Assembly (NCBI RefSeq): GCF_021134715.1
Contig: NC_060023.1
Span: 8,804,001-8,868,000 of the forward strand
Direction: 5' to 3'
Length of the DNA: 64,000 bases
DNA from: Daphnia pulex
Lineage: Eukaryota; Arthropoda; Branchiopoda; Diplostraca; Daphniidae
A model generated the notes under the pieces. The model made no database searches, had not been told where the DNA came from, and was given only the letters and a program-made list of their open reading frames with translations. Each line of letters starts with the position of its first letter. The stretch's first letter is position 1. The position numbers were made by a program, and so were the translations under genes. Below are positions 54,019 through 64,000 of the stretch, one piece after another.

Positions 54019-57000
54019 ATGAGCATCGACGCGCTACTTCAAGCTGCCGAGTACCTGGAACGAAGGGAAAGAGGTAAAAATTTTGAACAAAAATCTCGGT
54101 GCAAACGTTTGTGTGTTAAAATGGCGAGAGTTGTTGCTGGGTTGTTGTTGGGCAGTGAACTCGAGAGAGAGAAAGACTTTGTGTCGGGTTGTTGTGGAAA
54201 GTTGCGTCGTGGCCACCTTGTGTGTACGTGCGGGAGGAGGTGGTGGGTGGTGACGCTCTTTGAGAGGGAGGATTCGAAAAATTGTTGTTAGTAAATCCAT
54301 AATTTCTTTCACCGTGTGTGTATACGGTCGTCGGCCATTGTTGTGTTTCTTTCTCTCTCTACTTGTTGTGATTTTTCGTCTCTATTTTTTGAAGGGAGAA
54401 AAAATGGCGGACAGATGGCGTCTGTGTGCCTTACATATTTTTAAGCTCTAAAAATAATCACGCGCTCGGTTGTTCTTCTTTTGTTGACGCGTCCCTTTTC
54501 GACTTGCTCTTTTGTGTTTATATTAAGACAAAAACCTTCGTCCAATACTTTTAAAAAAAGAGTTGTTGTATTTTAACAGAAGCTGAGCATGGCTACGCTT
54601 CGTCGTTGCCCATGCCCATTGAAGATTACGGGAGTAGCCCGACACCGTCCGGTTCTTCTTCGTCTTCCGCGACGACTTCTTCTACGACTCGACCCATCAA
54701 AATCAAGAAAAACCAAGGAAGCCGGTCAGTTATTTTTATTATTTTGATTGTAACACAACCGGTTTTTATAAAATTTTCTTTTTTCTCAATTTCAAATTCC
54801 GTGGGGCTGCAAACAACAACAGGTCGACACACAACGAGTTGGAGAAGAACAGGTGAGTTTTTAGGTGGTAGAAAGAAAGAAAAGAAAAAGGGCGGCAGCA
54901 ACAAGCCCACCCTCTTCTTTTCGAATCACGTGACTTTGTGACGTCAGCCAATCGGTGACGTAGAGCGGGAAACCTTTCTCTCTCTTTTCCCTTGTACTTC
55001 TTCTTCTTTTTTTAGATTTATCCCGGCCATTATTTTTGTTTTGTTTCTTTTTGGGTCGTTGCCACTCACATAATTTTTTTTTCCCGACATTATTATTCAT
55101 ACCAGTCACGTGTGTATGCGAATACTCTTTTTACCTTATTACGCGTGTTGCGTGACCCGTGTGTCACACGCTTTGTTCTCTATCCCCCGTGTGTGTGTGT
55201 GTTAGAAGAAACGTCAGCCGAATGATAAAATCATAATAATTTAGCCTCCATATTCCGGTTGAATCATCAGTGTCAGATAACCGGCTCAGTATTTATTTCC
55301 ATATATGGGGATGACGAAGAAAAAACCCTTAAGGATCTTTATCAGTGACGTCGTTTCCCGTCTGCTGCGCAACTTTGTTTATACACTCTTAGAAAGAAGA
55401 AATGTTTTTATTTTTCAGGTCATCGTCATTTTAACAGAGGCCATTACACCCACCATATAGTCGAAAGTATTTTATATTTTTCTTCAAGGTCGGTTTATTA
55501 ACACGTTTCACACACACACACATATTTCGGGGGGATTATTCAAGCCTAAAGTGATTAGTTTATTTGGTTATCGTTAGAGGGGTTCCAGTATTGTTGTGGG
55601 GTCGTTTTTTCGTTCTTTGCCCGTCTGTGTCTATTCGAGATTGTAAAAACAGCTGGAAAATTTGAAAACGATTAAAGTTCATTTAACCGAGATAGAAATA
55701 AAAATAAAACGTAGTGGTCGCTTTAGCCAATGCCAGGCCGAAAAAAAACGATAAGACATTGTCTCACAAATAAAAATTTATTTTAGAAAATGTTTTTTGA
55801 AACTAAAAAAAAAATGTTTTAAAAGAAAAAAAAAGTCCAACCACAATAGAAAAGAGAGTCAAGGACGTGCGCACTTCCATCGGCCTATACTACCCACAAC
55901 AACACGAGGAGAAGGATGTTGGCCCTTTTGTGTGTGTGTTGCGCTTGTTGTTGCCTTTAGGGTCCCCTCCGTGTGTTAAAAAGTCAACAAGAGTAATAGC
56001 CACCAATCCTCTGGGCAGCAACAGCCAAAAAGTCGTCCCCTTTTTCTTCCTTCGAGCTGTTGGGTGCTGGCCCAGGAATTTTGTTTAGAATCAACCGACC
56101 GTGAGGGCTTTTGCCAGATGCGCTTTTTTGTTGTACAACAACAACAACAACATCGTAGTAAAAATGGTTACGTTCATCTTTTATGAAAATCCCCCCTTAA
56201 AAGATTCTTCTTTTTTCATGAAAGAAGAAACGGAGTTGCCTTGGCAACGCCACCACTCTTGACCTGATTTCTACTGTTTTGTTTGTTATTGGCTAAAGAA
56301 AAACACGACGCGTGTCCCGCAGAATATAATATCCACATGTTCTTTTCATATTTCTGTCCTATAGGCATCAGCTCATAGTGGTGGTGGTTTTTAGAATTCC
56401 CGTTTCGTTCGTGATGTGTGTGTGTGTGAAGGCCCCCCCCCCCACCTCTTTTTGTCCCGAATATCTCGAGCCAAAAATAGTGGGTGGAGTCCCGTTGCCA
56501 CGCCACTGCTCAATCCGCACACGTCACGCGTCCTACTAGTATTAGGATAGGCTTACATTTTGCCTTGACCAAATTCTTTCGCTGGGCCACTCGTTTGTAA
56601 ACTTCTGGTCCGCTTTGGAAAGGCCGTACACACAATCTTACCATGTGCGATATTATAGCGCCTTTCCAATGCGAACCAGCAACCCGCACTTTCCGTCCTA
56701 CATGTGTGTGTCTGTACTGCGTAACAATCGATCGCTTGACAAGTGTTTTAAACCATTTTTGTTGTTTTCTGTTTGATGCAGGCGAGCTCAGCTGAGAACT
56801 TGTTTGGAGAAACTGAAAGATTTGGTCCCATTAGGACCCGAATCGGCCCGCCATACCACGTTGGGACTGTTGACACGCGCCAAACATTTCATCAAGGTAT
56901 TTCTTTTTTAATAGTTTATCCGATGATTTTCACGTTTTTCCCCCCAAACTAGGCCGACAGAAATGATGTTACAACGCACTCGGTTTTTTTTTAAAGCGTT

Positions 57001-57899
57001 TGTAAATATACTCGTGATCGATGGGTGGTCACACAACACCCTCATTTCTCATCACTCCCCCCATGCACACTCTTTGCATGGGTGAAGTTTCCCCGTGCTT
57101 TTTAGCCCCTCAGGGTCCCTTTTGGGGAAATCTGTCATGGCGGGCATGGAAATCAATAATATAAGAGCGACTTTGTCCGCTCTGCCGATGGGGAAAAATT
57201 CCACTCAAACTTGTCTCTCTCTCCCCTCTTTGTGTACTCGCCACCAACTCCATCTGTCTTCCGTTTCCTAGAAGAAACACTTTTGCGCTGGACAGAATGA
57301 ATGAATAAGTAATTTGCCTGAATATTTAATTTTGATTTGTGCCATTTTTTGGGTTGTTGTAGACGCTGGAAGAGCGAGACCGACGTCACCTGCAGCACAA
57401 GGAGCAGCTGAATCGGGAGCAACGTTTCCTGCGGCGGAAGATGGAGCAGCTGTCGCAGCAATTTGAACAGTTGTCTTCTTCCAGCCCTGCAACTTCGGCT
57501 GGCAATAACATGAATAAACGGAGGGGCAATTCGCTATCCGAGTGCTCCATTTCGACCACCATTTCATCGGCTTCGTCACTGACCTCATCCGTCTCCTCCG
57601 AAACCGGTATTGCTGCCTACTACGGTGATTACCAAACAAGTTTAATTGTTTTTTTGTTTTATTTCAATTTTTTAAAAGATATGTTAATATTTTTTTAGAA
57701 GTGAGTTTGGTGTTCTAAAAATAGATTTGTTTGTATGTCTTTTATAGATGAAGTTGACGTGATTGGTTATGGCAGTCACGGCAGCGATCTGGACGATCAA
57801 TTGAGCGTTCAATCGGCTTCTAGCGATTCGGGCATCGGACTGGGAAACGTGGCCAGTATCGGCCACTTTCCCCATCTCTCCATCACCGACAGCGTTTGA
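54019..57899 (+). CDS. MXD: MAX dimerisation protein (MAD/MXD), bHLH-zipper repressor
   Basis: Partner of MAX that opposes MYC by recruiting SIN3/HDAC. Six exons, 54019-54073, 54580-54724, 54823-54852, 56782-56896, 57363-57606 and 57748-57899, give 246 residues. The start [19 protein letters not shown] is the SIN3-interaction helix followed by the MXD-specific [10 protein letters not shown]. The bHLH (about 67-117) has [15 protein letters not shown] and [20 protein letters not shown], then a leucine zipper ([20 protein letters not shown] onward). The end SDSGIGL also matches vertebrate MXD proteins. A microexon of 30 bp carries the basic region. Exon 5 has two donors 18 bp apart in the same phase (57606 or 57624), so a six-residue longer form is possible. 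Intron 3 is about 1.9 kb. Confidence 0.95.
54853..56781 (+). other. Large MXD intron
   Basis: A 1.9-kb intron between the two halves of the bHLH coding region. It is low complexity with A and GT runs, and nothing coding was seen. Its size stands out against the usual 55-90 bp introns here and suggests regulatory content. Confidence 0.5.
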
Positions 57900-60800
57900 A
57901 TGGCGAGGAACCCATAAAAATAACAAAAGCGTAACTAAGAAAACAGCAAAACATATATTTTCATCTCCTTCTTTTCTCTCTCTCTTTCTTGTAAGCCACA
58001 TATAGCTAACGTCCACCACCTCCAGCACTGAAATAACTGCCATTTCTTTTATATCAAATTAGGAGAGAGAAGAAGAAAAAAATCAGGTTTACGATCGAGT
58101 TTTGTTGTTGGCCTCTATACGCAGGAAGAAAAAAAAAACACCGAAAATTTCCGACAGGTTAAAAAACCCAACACAAAACGGCCGTGTCGATTTTTTCACT
58201 TTTTTGAAATTTTTATTTTGGAAACTATTTTTTCCCCTCATCATATTTTTTTTTTCTTGAGATTCTTTTGGGCTGACTGGTGAAAGACAGGAAATGGATG
58301 ATGTCCTAATGACAAGACGGAAATGCTTGTTTTTGTGGACTTTGGTTTCTTTGGGGGGGTTGGTTCTTTTTTTTAATATTTTGGGTGAGTGGGCTTTTTT
58401 TTTTTAGGGCAGCCACGCCATCAAAAAATTAAAAGCAGGTCTGTCATTTGATTGCGTGAATTAAAAATAGGAAACGAAAAAAAAAAAGAGAAAGGGTGAA
58501 ATTAAGAAATATATTTTCCTCGAACCGGAAAATGCACGTAAATTTTATTTTTATTATTATTTTTTGTGTGCGTGGGGGAGGACTGCGAAACCTTAAAAAT
58601 CGAGCACGAGTTGTAGCGATCTCGCTGTATAATAATCCTGAACAGTATTTTTTTTTTATTATTAATTTTTTTCCCCCTTTAAAGAAAAATAATAATTTTT
58701 TTCGTATGAAATTAAATTGTTCAGGGCAGCCACAGCATTTTACAAATTAGAATTGTTTATATATTTTTTAAGGTATTTTCTAGTATCGTTACCAAGTACA
58801 AGTCAGTACCAACACACAAGTCGCTCCCCCTCCCACGTTTTTTTGTAATTAACATTATATTTCAAAGCAAAAATCCCACCTAAAGTTTGTCAACAATTTT
58901 TTCGTTTCTATTACCCCCTTTTCTTTTGTTGGAAATTGTGTGGTTTCCTTCCCCCGTCCTCCATATCCCCCTTCCCCGAAACGTCCATCTTTTTCCAATT
59001 ATTGGGGTGGGTCAATTGGGACTACATAATTATTCAATCATTTTTTTTTATTATTTTCTAAATCAACAAAATTTAATGAGGTTGATGCAAACCCGTGATG
59101 TGCGAACCTGGTGAGCAGACAATATTTTTTTAATTATTATTATTTTTTTCCCAATTCGATCAGAAACCCCTGAAAAAAATTAATATTATTTTCTTTACAA
59201 AGGTACTGGGAACTTAAGTAAAACAAAAAGACGATGAAATTAGATGTATTGTTGAGAGAAATTCTTCCAAGTGTTAGAGAGAGGTGTGTCCTGTTAATCC
59301 CCCTCGTCGACAAAAGAAAAATGTTCCAGATCTTTAAATGAATTAATCTGTTTTAATTTTTCTCTCTCTCTCTCTCCCATAATTTTTCAAGCAATTGAAA
59401 TTCACGAGAGGGAAAACGTAACCAATGGACAAAGCCAGTGAATAAGTTGAGCCGCTAATATTCATGCAGAGAAAAAAAAACAACAAAATTAGAAGTAGAG
59501 AAAAAACGAATATTTAAAAAATCCCGCAGTATCGGGAAAAAAATCCTTAAAAAAAAAATAAATCCGTAATCAAGGTCCTAACCTTGTTGAATGTGTACAG
59601 AGTGCGTATTTGGAGAAATGATCGTTAATTAAAAAAATAATAATTCCCCCCCCCTCTTATTTTTGTTTTGTTGTCAATGCGCTCGAGACCCAGGCGGATA
59701 AAGAAGGAAGAGATGGGAAAAACTAAAACTGAGTTAATAGCATCAAGTACAATTTATCAAAACTGTATTCGATTTCTTATTAGGCCATTTTAGAAAGAAG
59801 ACTATATAATCCCTCCTCTTGTCGTTCACACACTTCCTTTCTCTTCCTCCACACTTGTTTATATACTTCTGCAAAGGAAAAATTAACTTTTATTCGACTA
59901 TTTACCACTTGGAAAAACCAACAAAAGAGACAAAAAAAAAATAAGAGAAAATTCCTCCGTTCAAACTTTCATCTTTTTGTGGCTTTTCCCCTTTCTCTCT
60001 CACCTTTTTCATTCGATCAACATCTTTTCACCCCGCAGCAATAGCTCGATGATGTACATTGAATTTTGTTTATTTTGTTTATTATCATCAGTTTGCGTTG
60101 AAAATTCATTTGATCAAATTACAAAAAAGAAAAAAAGAGAGAGAGACTGGAATTAAAAAGAAAAGAATTTTCGGCGATTATTGATGCAAAACAACACACA
60201 CACACAAAAACAAAACATCCATTGTTGTGATTGGGAATTAATAATAACAAGAGATAAAACTTAAAAAAAAAAAATAAAATGTCGTGATGTCGTCGTGTAT
60301 GATGGAAGAAATTGTCTGTTTCGGGCTGTGAGCCTTGTCTGTGTATGTGAGTTTGTGTGTGTATATCAATATGGGAGGGAGATAGATCAAGGATGGGGGG
60401 AACAAATCAATTTAATTTAATATATTTTTCATTGCGTGTTTTTTTTTTTTCAAATGGAGAAAATAATAAAGTCGTCTCGTCACAGTACTCATCTCAAAAC
60501 AAAACAAAAAATTGTGAAAACCTTTTGTTGGAGGTTATAATGTTCACCTTTTTTTAGAAAATCTCTGCCTCTCTTAATTTAATCCATGCATTAAGTTCAA
60601 AATTTACCAACAAAAGATAATAATAATTAAACTAATAATAATAATGGATATACGTGTAAAATTCCTTGAAATTTCTTTATTATGTGTGTGTGTGTGTGTG
60701 TGTAATCATCCCCCTCCCAACATAATTGAATTTTTTTTCTGTTTTTGTTTCCTTTTTTTTTTAAATCTCTCAATACATTTATTGTCCCATGTTGCACCAT

Positions 60801-62070
60801 TCATCTTTTCTGATTCATTTATTTTAATTTGATTTATTTTTAAATAGGTGCCTCTAAATAAATAGGGTCGCGCTTTCACTCACGAGGAGACTCTCACGTG
60901 ATTCGCGTGGTTCCTCTTATATTTTAGTGAGTCTAGTCACAGAATTTAGGCAAATGCAATAGAATTTCGTAGAAAAGCAGATTTCTCTTTTGAACTCCTC
61001 TAGCCATTTATCCACGTCGATCTCTACATGGTGACTGCAAAATTATCGTTTTTATAAATCACTTATCTATTCCAGACACATAAAACGGAGATGTGTGAAG
61101 ATTGATGGAAATGATATGCAAAATGAAAATCAAGTCTGCATTTCATCTAGAAAATTAGAGTAAAAGTCATTTTTTAAAAATGATTTGCCGTTTTATATTC
61201 GTGAAAGAGGAAAAGAAAAATAATTTTTCCGGGTCACGATTCCTTTCACCGTTTTAACCAGACCAGCTAATTAATGACTCGACTAAAAATGTTTTGTTAT
61301 TATTATTCTCTTTCACGTCGCTTCGAGTTTCAAAACTTATAAATAAAGAAAGACAAATTTGTGTTCACATTAATTTCTGTACAAGTGACGTGTTTTCTTT
61401 AAGAGTTGCCAAAACATTTAGAAATTACGTCATTAAGAAAATTTTCGATAAAATATTGAATTTCAGCTCAGATTTCAATTCTCTTTTTGCGAATATTCTG
61501 AGATAATGGATACGATTTTTGTGGGTTAAAATTGCTCGGATTTATTTTCATGTGTGATTGACTAGTAGCGCCTCTAGCGAGAGTGAACGTCAATATGTGG
61601 GTGAACAACCGCGCTTATAGCAGGTTATTAAAAGATAGTAAAATTTAATTAGGTTAAGGTTAACTCATTTCAATACAATGAAATTTAATCAAGACATTTT
61701 TTTAAAATAGTATGCCAATACCATTAAATAAATCTTCTCAATTCTAATTCCCAAATATAGGTACTCACGGGGTAACGTAAACTTTGAGTGAATATAATGG
61801 AATTTGATTCATTTGACCGCCCGTTCCTCAAGAAAATTTCGAAAAAAATTCTACAAACGGCCATGAGATTTCAAGGTTTTTGTAATGAAGGTTTTTGTAT
61901 GTTTAAGTTGATTCTAAAATTCCAGTTCAGTTATTTGGTTGAAAAATTCAGGAGATATTTAGGAAGTGGCGTGTTTTCACGATCGAGCCATGTGTTTGCC
62001 CTAGGCCAGGGTTAGGTAAGGGTGAGCAAATTCCTGATGTAGTAACATCCGAGCTTCCCTTTCCTTTGTC
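57900..62070. other. MXD 3' region and gene-free AT-rich DNA
   Basis: Very AT-rich with long A and T runs, CT repeats near 59360, AC repeats near 60198 and a GT repeat near 60683-60703. The first part is presumably the MXD 3' UTR. No open frame shows domain structure and no RNA gene was recognised. Confidence 0.45.
60683..60703. repeat. GT microsatellite
   Basis: Ten pure GT units in non-coding DNA downstream of MXD. Confidence 0.9.
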
Positions 62071-62100
62071 ATTTCAGTGTCGCACGTGATATCTACCTGT
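61988..62100 (+). promoter_or_regulatory. Promoter-like segment P1, related to P2
   Basis: Begins CATGTGTTTGCCCTAGGCC and contains TCAGTGTCGCACGTGAT at 62074-62090 and CTACCTGTG, in the same order as the P2 segment about 1.75 kb downstream. The initiator TCAGTGT is kept but no TATA box stands about 33 bp upstream. It may be a diverged duplicate promoter or an alternative first exon of the gene that leaves the window. Confidence 0.45.
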
Positions 62101-62978
62101 GACATTGTGTGTAAATTTATTGGCCGATCGTCAAGGACATCATCGTCCGTCGTTAAGTTCCGTCTGGTTTTTTTCCTTTTTGTTTATTGAAATGTCACGG
62201 ACTGTCAGATTTTGTTAATCCATGACGAACCTCTTAATTATCAGTCGATTTTGTTAAGAAAACAGTTGCCAAAAACAATTTTGAGTGGGTAAACCTTCCA
62301 TATCGGTTCAAGCGAAGGTCTGTGTTCTAGTTTGTAATTTTAGCGATAGTGTTTTTGACGTTTAATCATTGTATATTCCTTGCACTCGTCTGGTTCGTTT
62401 GTCACAGCATTTAATGATTTGGTCTGCCTTATCAATTTTGCTTCTTTCGATTCAGGTGAATGGTTGACTGCTGTGTATTCGTCGTTAGCATGCTTATTGC
62501 CGTGTTGCAAGTCTTTTTGAAAAAACTGATATTCACGTGAATGATTTTTATTAGTTGTTTGAAAAGGCTTGACATTGTTTAACCGATCCTCGCTACTACC
62601 TGTGATGCAACCTTACCTTACCTTGGGCTTTATATTAGCAAATGCTTCATTTGATAATTTGTATCATGTCTTGGTTTAACTTGTTTCGTATTATAAATCG
62701 ACGTTTTATGAGTCGATTGAAGGGCTTCGTGACAACAGGATTGAAGGATCGCGTGCAAGGTTAAAGACCTTTCTGCTGATTGGGAGATGATTGTGTGGTT
62801 CAAATTTGAGAAGCATGATTAAGATTCATTGTATAGAATTTTAAAAATGTGTGTTGTATCAACTACTCATTTTCGATAGGTGCTAGCACTGTATCTATAC
62901 TTGGGATGTATATGTTGAGTCTGGAGAAATTTGTTTGTTACATCATTGTGTGTTGGTTTATTGCTGTCTCCATTACAG

Positions 62979-63081
62979 ATCGATCCACTCAACAAAATTC
63001 GGGAATCGTCGTGTGTGGGACAGCATCTGGATCCATCCGCCCAGCAGTACATCCGAGTACATCTCCCGAAAACCGTGAAGG
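62979..63081 (+). CDS. Possible internal exon of a gene running off the right edge
   Basis: A strong acceptor (CTCCATTACAG) precedes a frame reading IDPLNKIRESSCVGQHLDPS and QQYIRVHLPKTVK, with codon-like third-base bias, then a GTGTTC donor-like site. Read through, the frame stops at 63122. No family was recognised and no partner exon is certain, so this may be a chance open segment. If real it belongs to a transcript starting at P1. Confidence 0.25.
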
Positions 63082-63745
63082 TGTTCTTATTACATTTTCT
63101 GTTTGCTGACACATTTGTTTAGAATCGAATGTTCGGAATTTTTGCGATCCTGTCTCGTTAATTATTTCAATTTGAAAGTAAAACTTGATTAGTTTTGTAT
63201 TAAATTCTAACATGTTCGAACACATGCATTTTCAAATACACGTTTGAATTATATCTACTGGATTGCATCCCTTGGATAAGTGTCGTCTAAGGTTAACGAA
63301 GATAACCTCAAAATAAAATTTAAAAAAAAACGATAATAAACTATAATGCTAAATATTTTGCACGATCAACAATAGCCGAAATAATGGCCTTCACATCTTT
63401 TATCATCACCTTCATCCTCTAAACAATTATGCATCTCAGGAGAGTCGAATACAAGTATCAACTACAAAGTTATTTTATGGCAGTTGACGGTGACTTAACC
63501 TACTCAACCACCCGACTCTATTAAATAATTAAAAAAGGCAAAGAAATTTTATCGGTTAAAGGATATGATAGGCAGCTGCAGAAACTAGTTTGTCGATATT
63601 ATAAAAAGCTGTAATATAGACACAGCAATATTCATTATTTCTATTGATTTAAACAAATAATTATTTTTGATATGAATTTGATTATTTTAACATATGAAAA
63701 TGGGGGGAGAAGGAGTTAGGCTTAGGCTACCACGGCCTACCTAGT

Positions 63746-63870
63746 CATGTGTTTGCCTGAGGCTGGGGTAAGGGGGTAAGGGTTGCGCAAAAATTCCGTA
63801 TAAATAGAGGACTTCTTCCCATGCTGTCGTCAGTGTCTTACGTCATGCCTACCTGTCCGGACCACAAGTG
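63746..63870 (+). promoter_or_regulatory. TATA-initiator promoter P2 at the right edge
   Basis: TATAAATA at 63799-63806 and TCAGTGT at 63830-63836 place the initiator A 33 bp from the first T of the TATA box, the same spacing as in the CYP4 intronic promoter. It is preceded by CATGTGTTTGCCTGAGGC and followed by TTACGTCATGCCTACCTGTCC, paralleling P1. It should start a plus-strand transcript that leaves the window, since no coding frame follows before the end. Confidence 0.6.
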
Positions 63871-64000
63871 CATCGCTTCTTTCTTACAACTTCATGAGGT
63901 AGAGTTTGAATTTTCACGAAGTGCTGGTGTCTTCTCAAATCGATGTTTTTTTTTGTTGCCATTTAATTGTGATTAGTTTAAAGTTTACTTCGTAAAGTTG

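Overview
The window is nuclear DNA of an arthropod, most likely a branchiopod crustacean close to Daphnia (inference). The support is a glass-type eye zinc-finger gene, arthropod TATA plus TCAGT initiator promoters, GT-AG introns often only 55-90 bp long, AT-rich spacers with many homopolymer runs, and a run of SPOP-like BTB genes of the kind known to be expanded in such genomes. There is no bacterial, phage or CRISPR content. Exon limits were read by eye from splice sites and frame continuity. Every multi-exon model below closes in frame, but single boundaries may be off by a base or two.

Left block, 1.4-11.7 kb: a CYP4-type cytochrome P450 (+), a spermine/acetylpolyamine oxidase-like flavoenzyme (-), the divergent pair DNLZ (-) and mitochondrial GrpE (+), which are both partners of mitochondrial Hsp70, and glass (-). 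About 8 kb of low-complexity non-coding DNA lies upstream of glass.

Middle block, 19.7-39.7 kb: an array of single-exon genes on the minus strand encoding an N-terminal MATH-like domain, a BTB domain and a BACK-like tail (named MB1 to MB10 here). They are probable CUL3 substrate adaptors. Four members are intact and fairly distinct (MB1, MB2, MB4, MB10), two are near-identical tandem copies (MB7, MB8), three carry frame changes (MB3, MB6, MB9), and at least five decayed fragments are visible. A single-exon RING gene and an intron-containing tRNA-Thr(CGT) sit inside the array. MB2 to MB10 are enclosed by a 1.3-kb inverted duplication, each arm of which carries an intact copy of an unrecognised 257/260-residue protein. 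Four members share a conserved element about 195-255 bp upstream of their start codons.

Right block, 40-58 kb: SPRING1 (+), a tramtrack-type BTB plus C2H2 gene (+), a Skeletor-like DM13/DM13/DOMON gene (-), an RNF207-like B-box/coiled-coil gene without a visible RING (-), and a MAD/MXD-type bHLH-zipper repressor (+). From 58 to 64 kb the DNA is mostly non-coding, ending with two related promoter-like segments that point off the right edge.

The conserved flanking genes have 4 to 13 exons, apart from single-exon DNLZ. The array genes, the arm gene and the RING gene are all intronless, so the 20-39.7 kb block behaves as a fast-evolving accessory island within a conserved neighbourhood.
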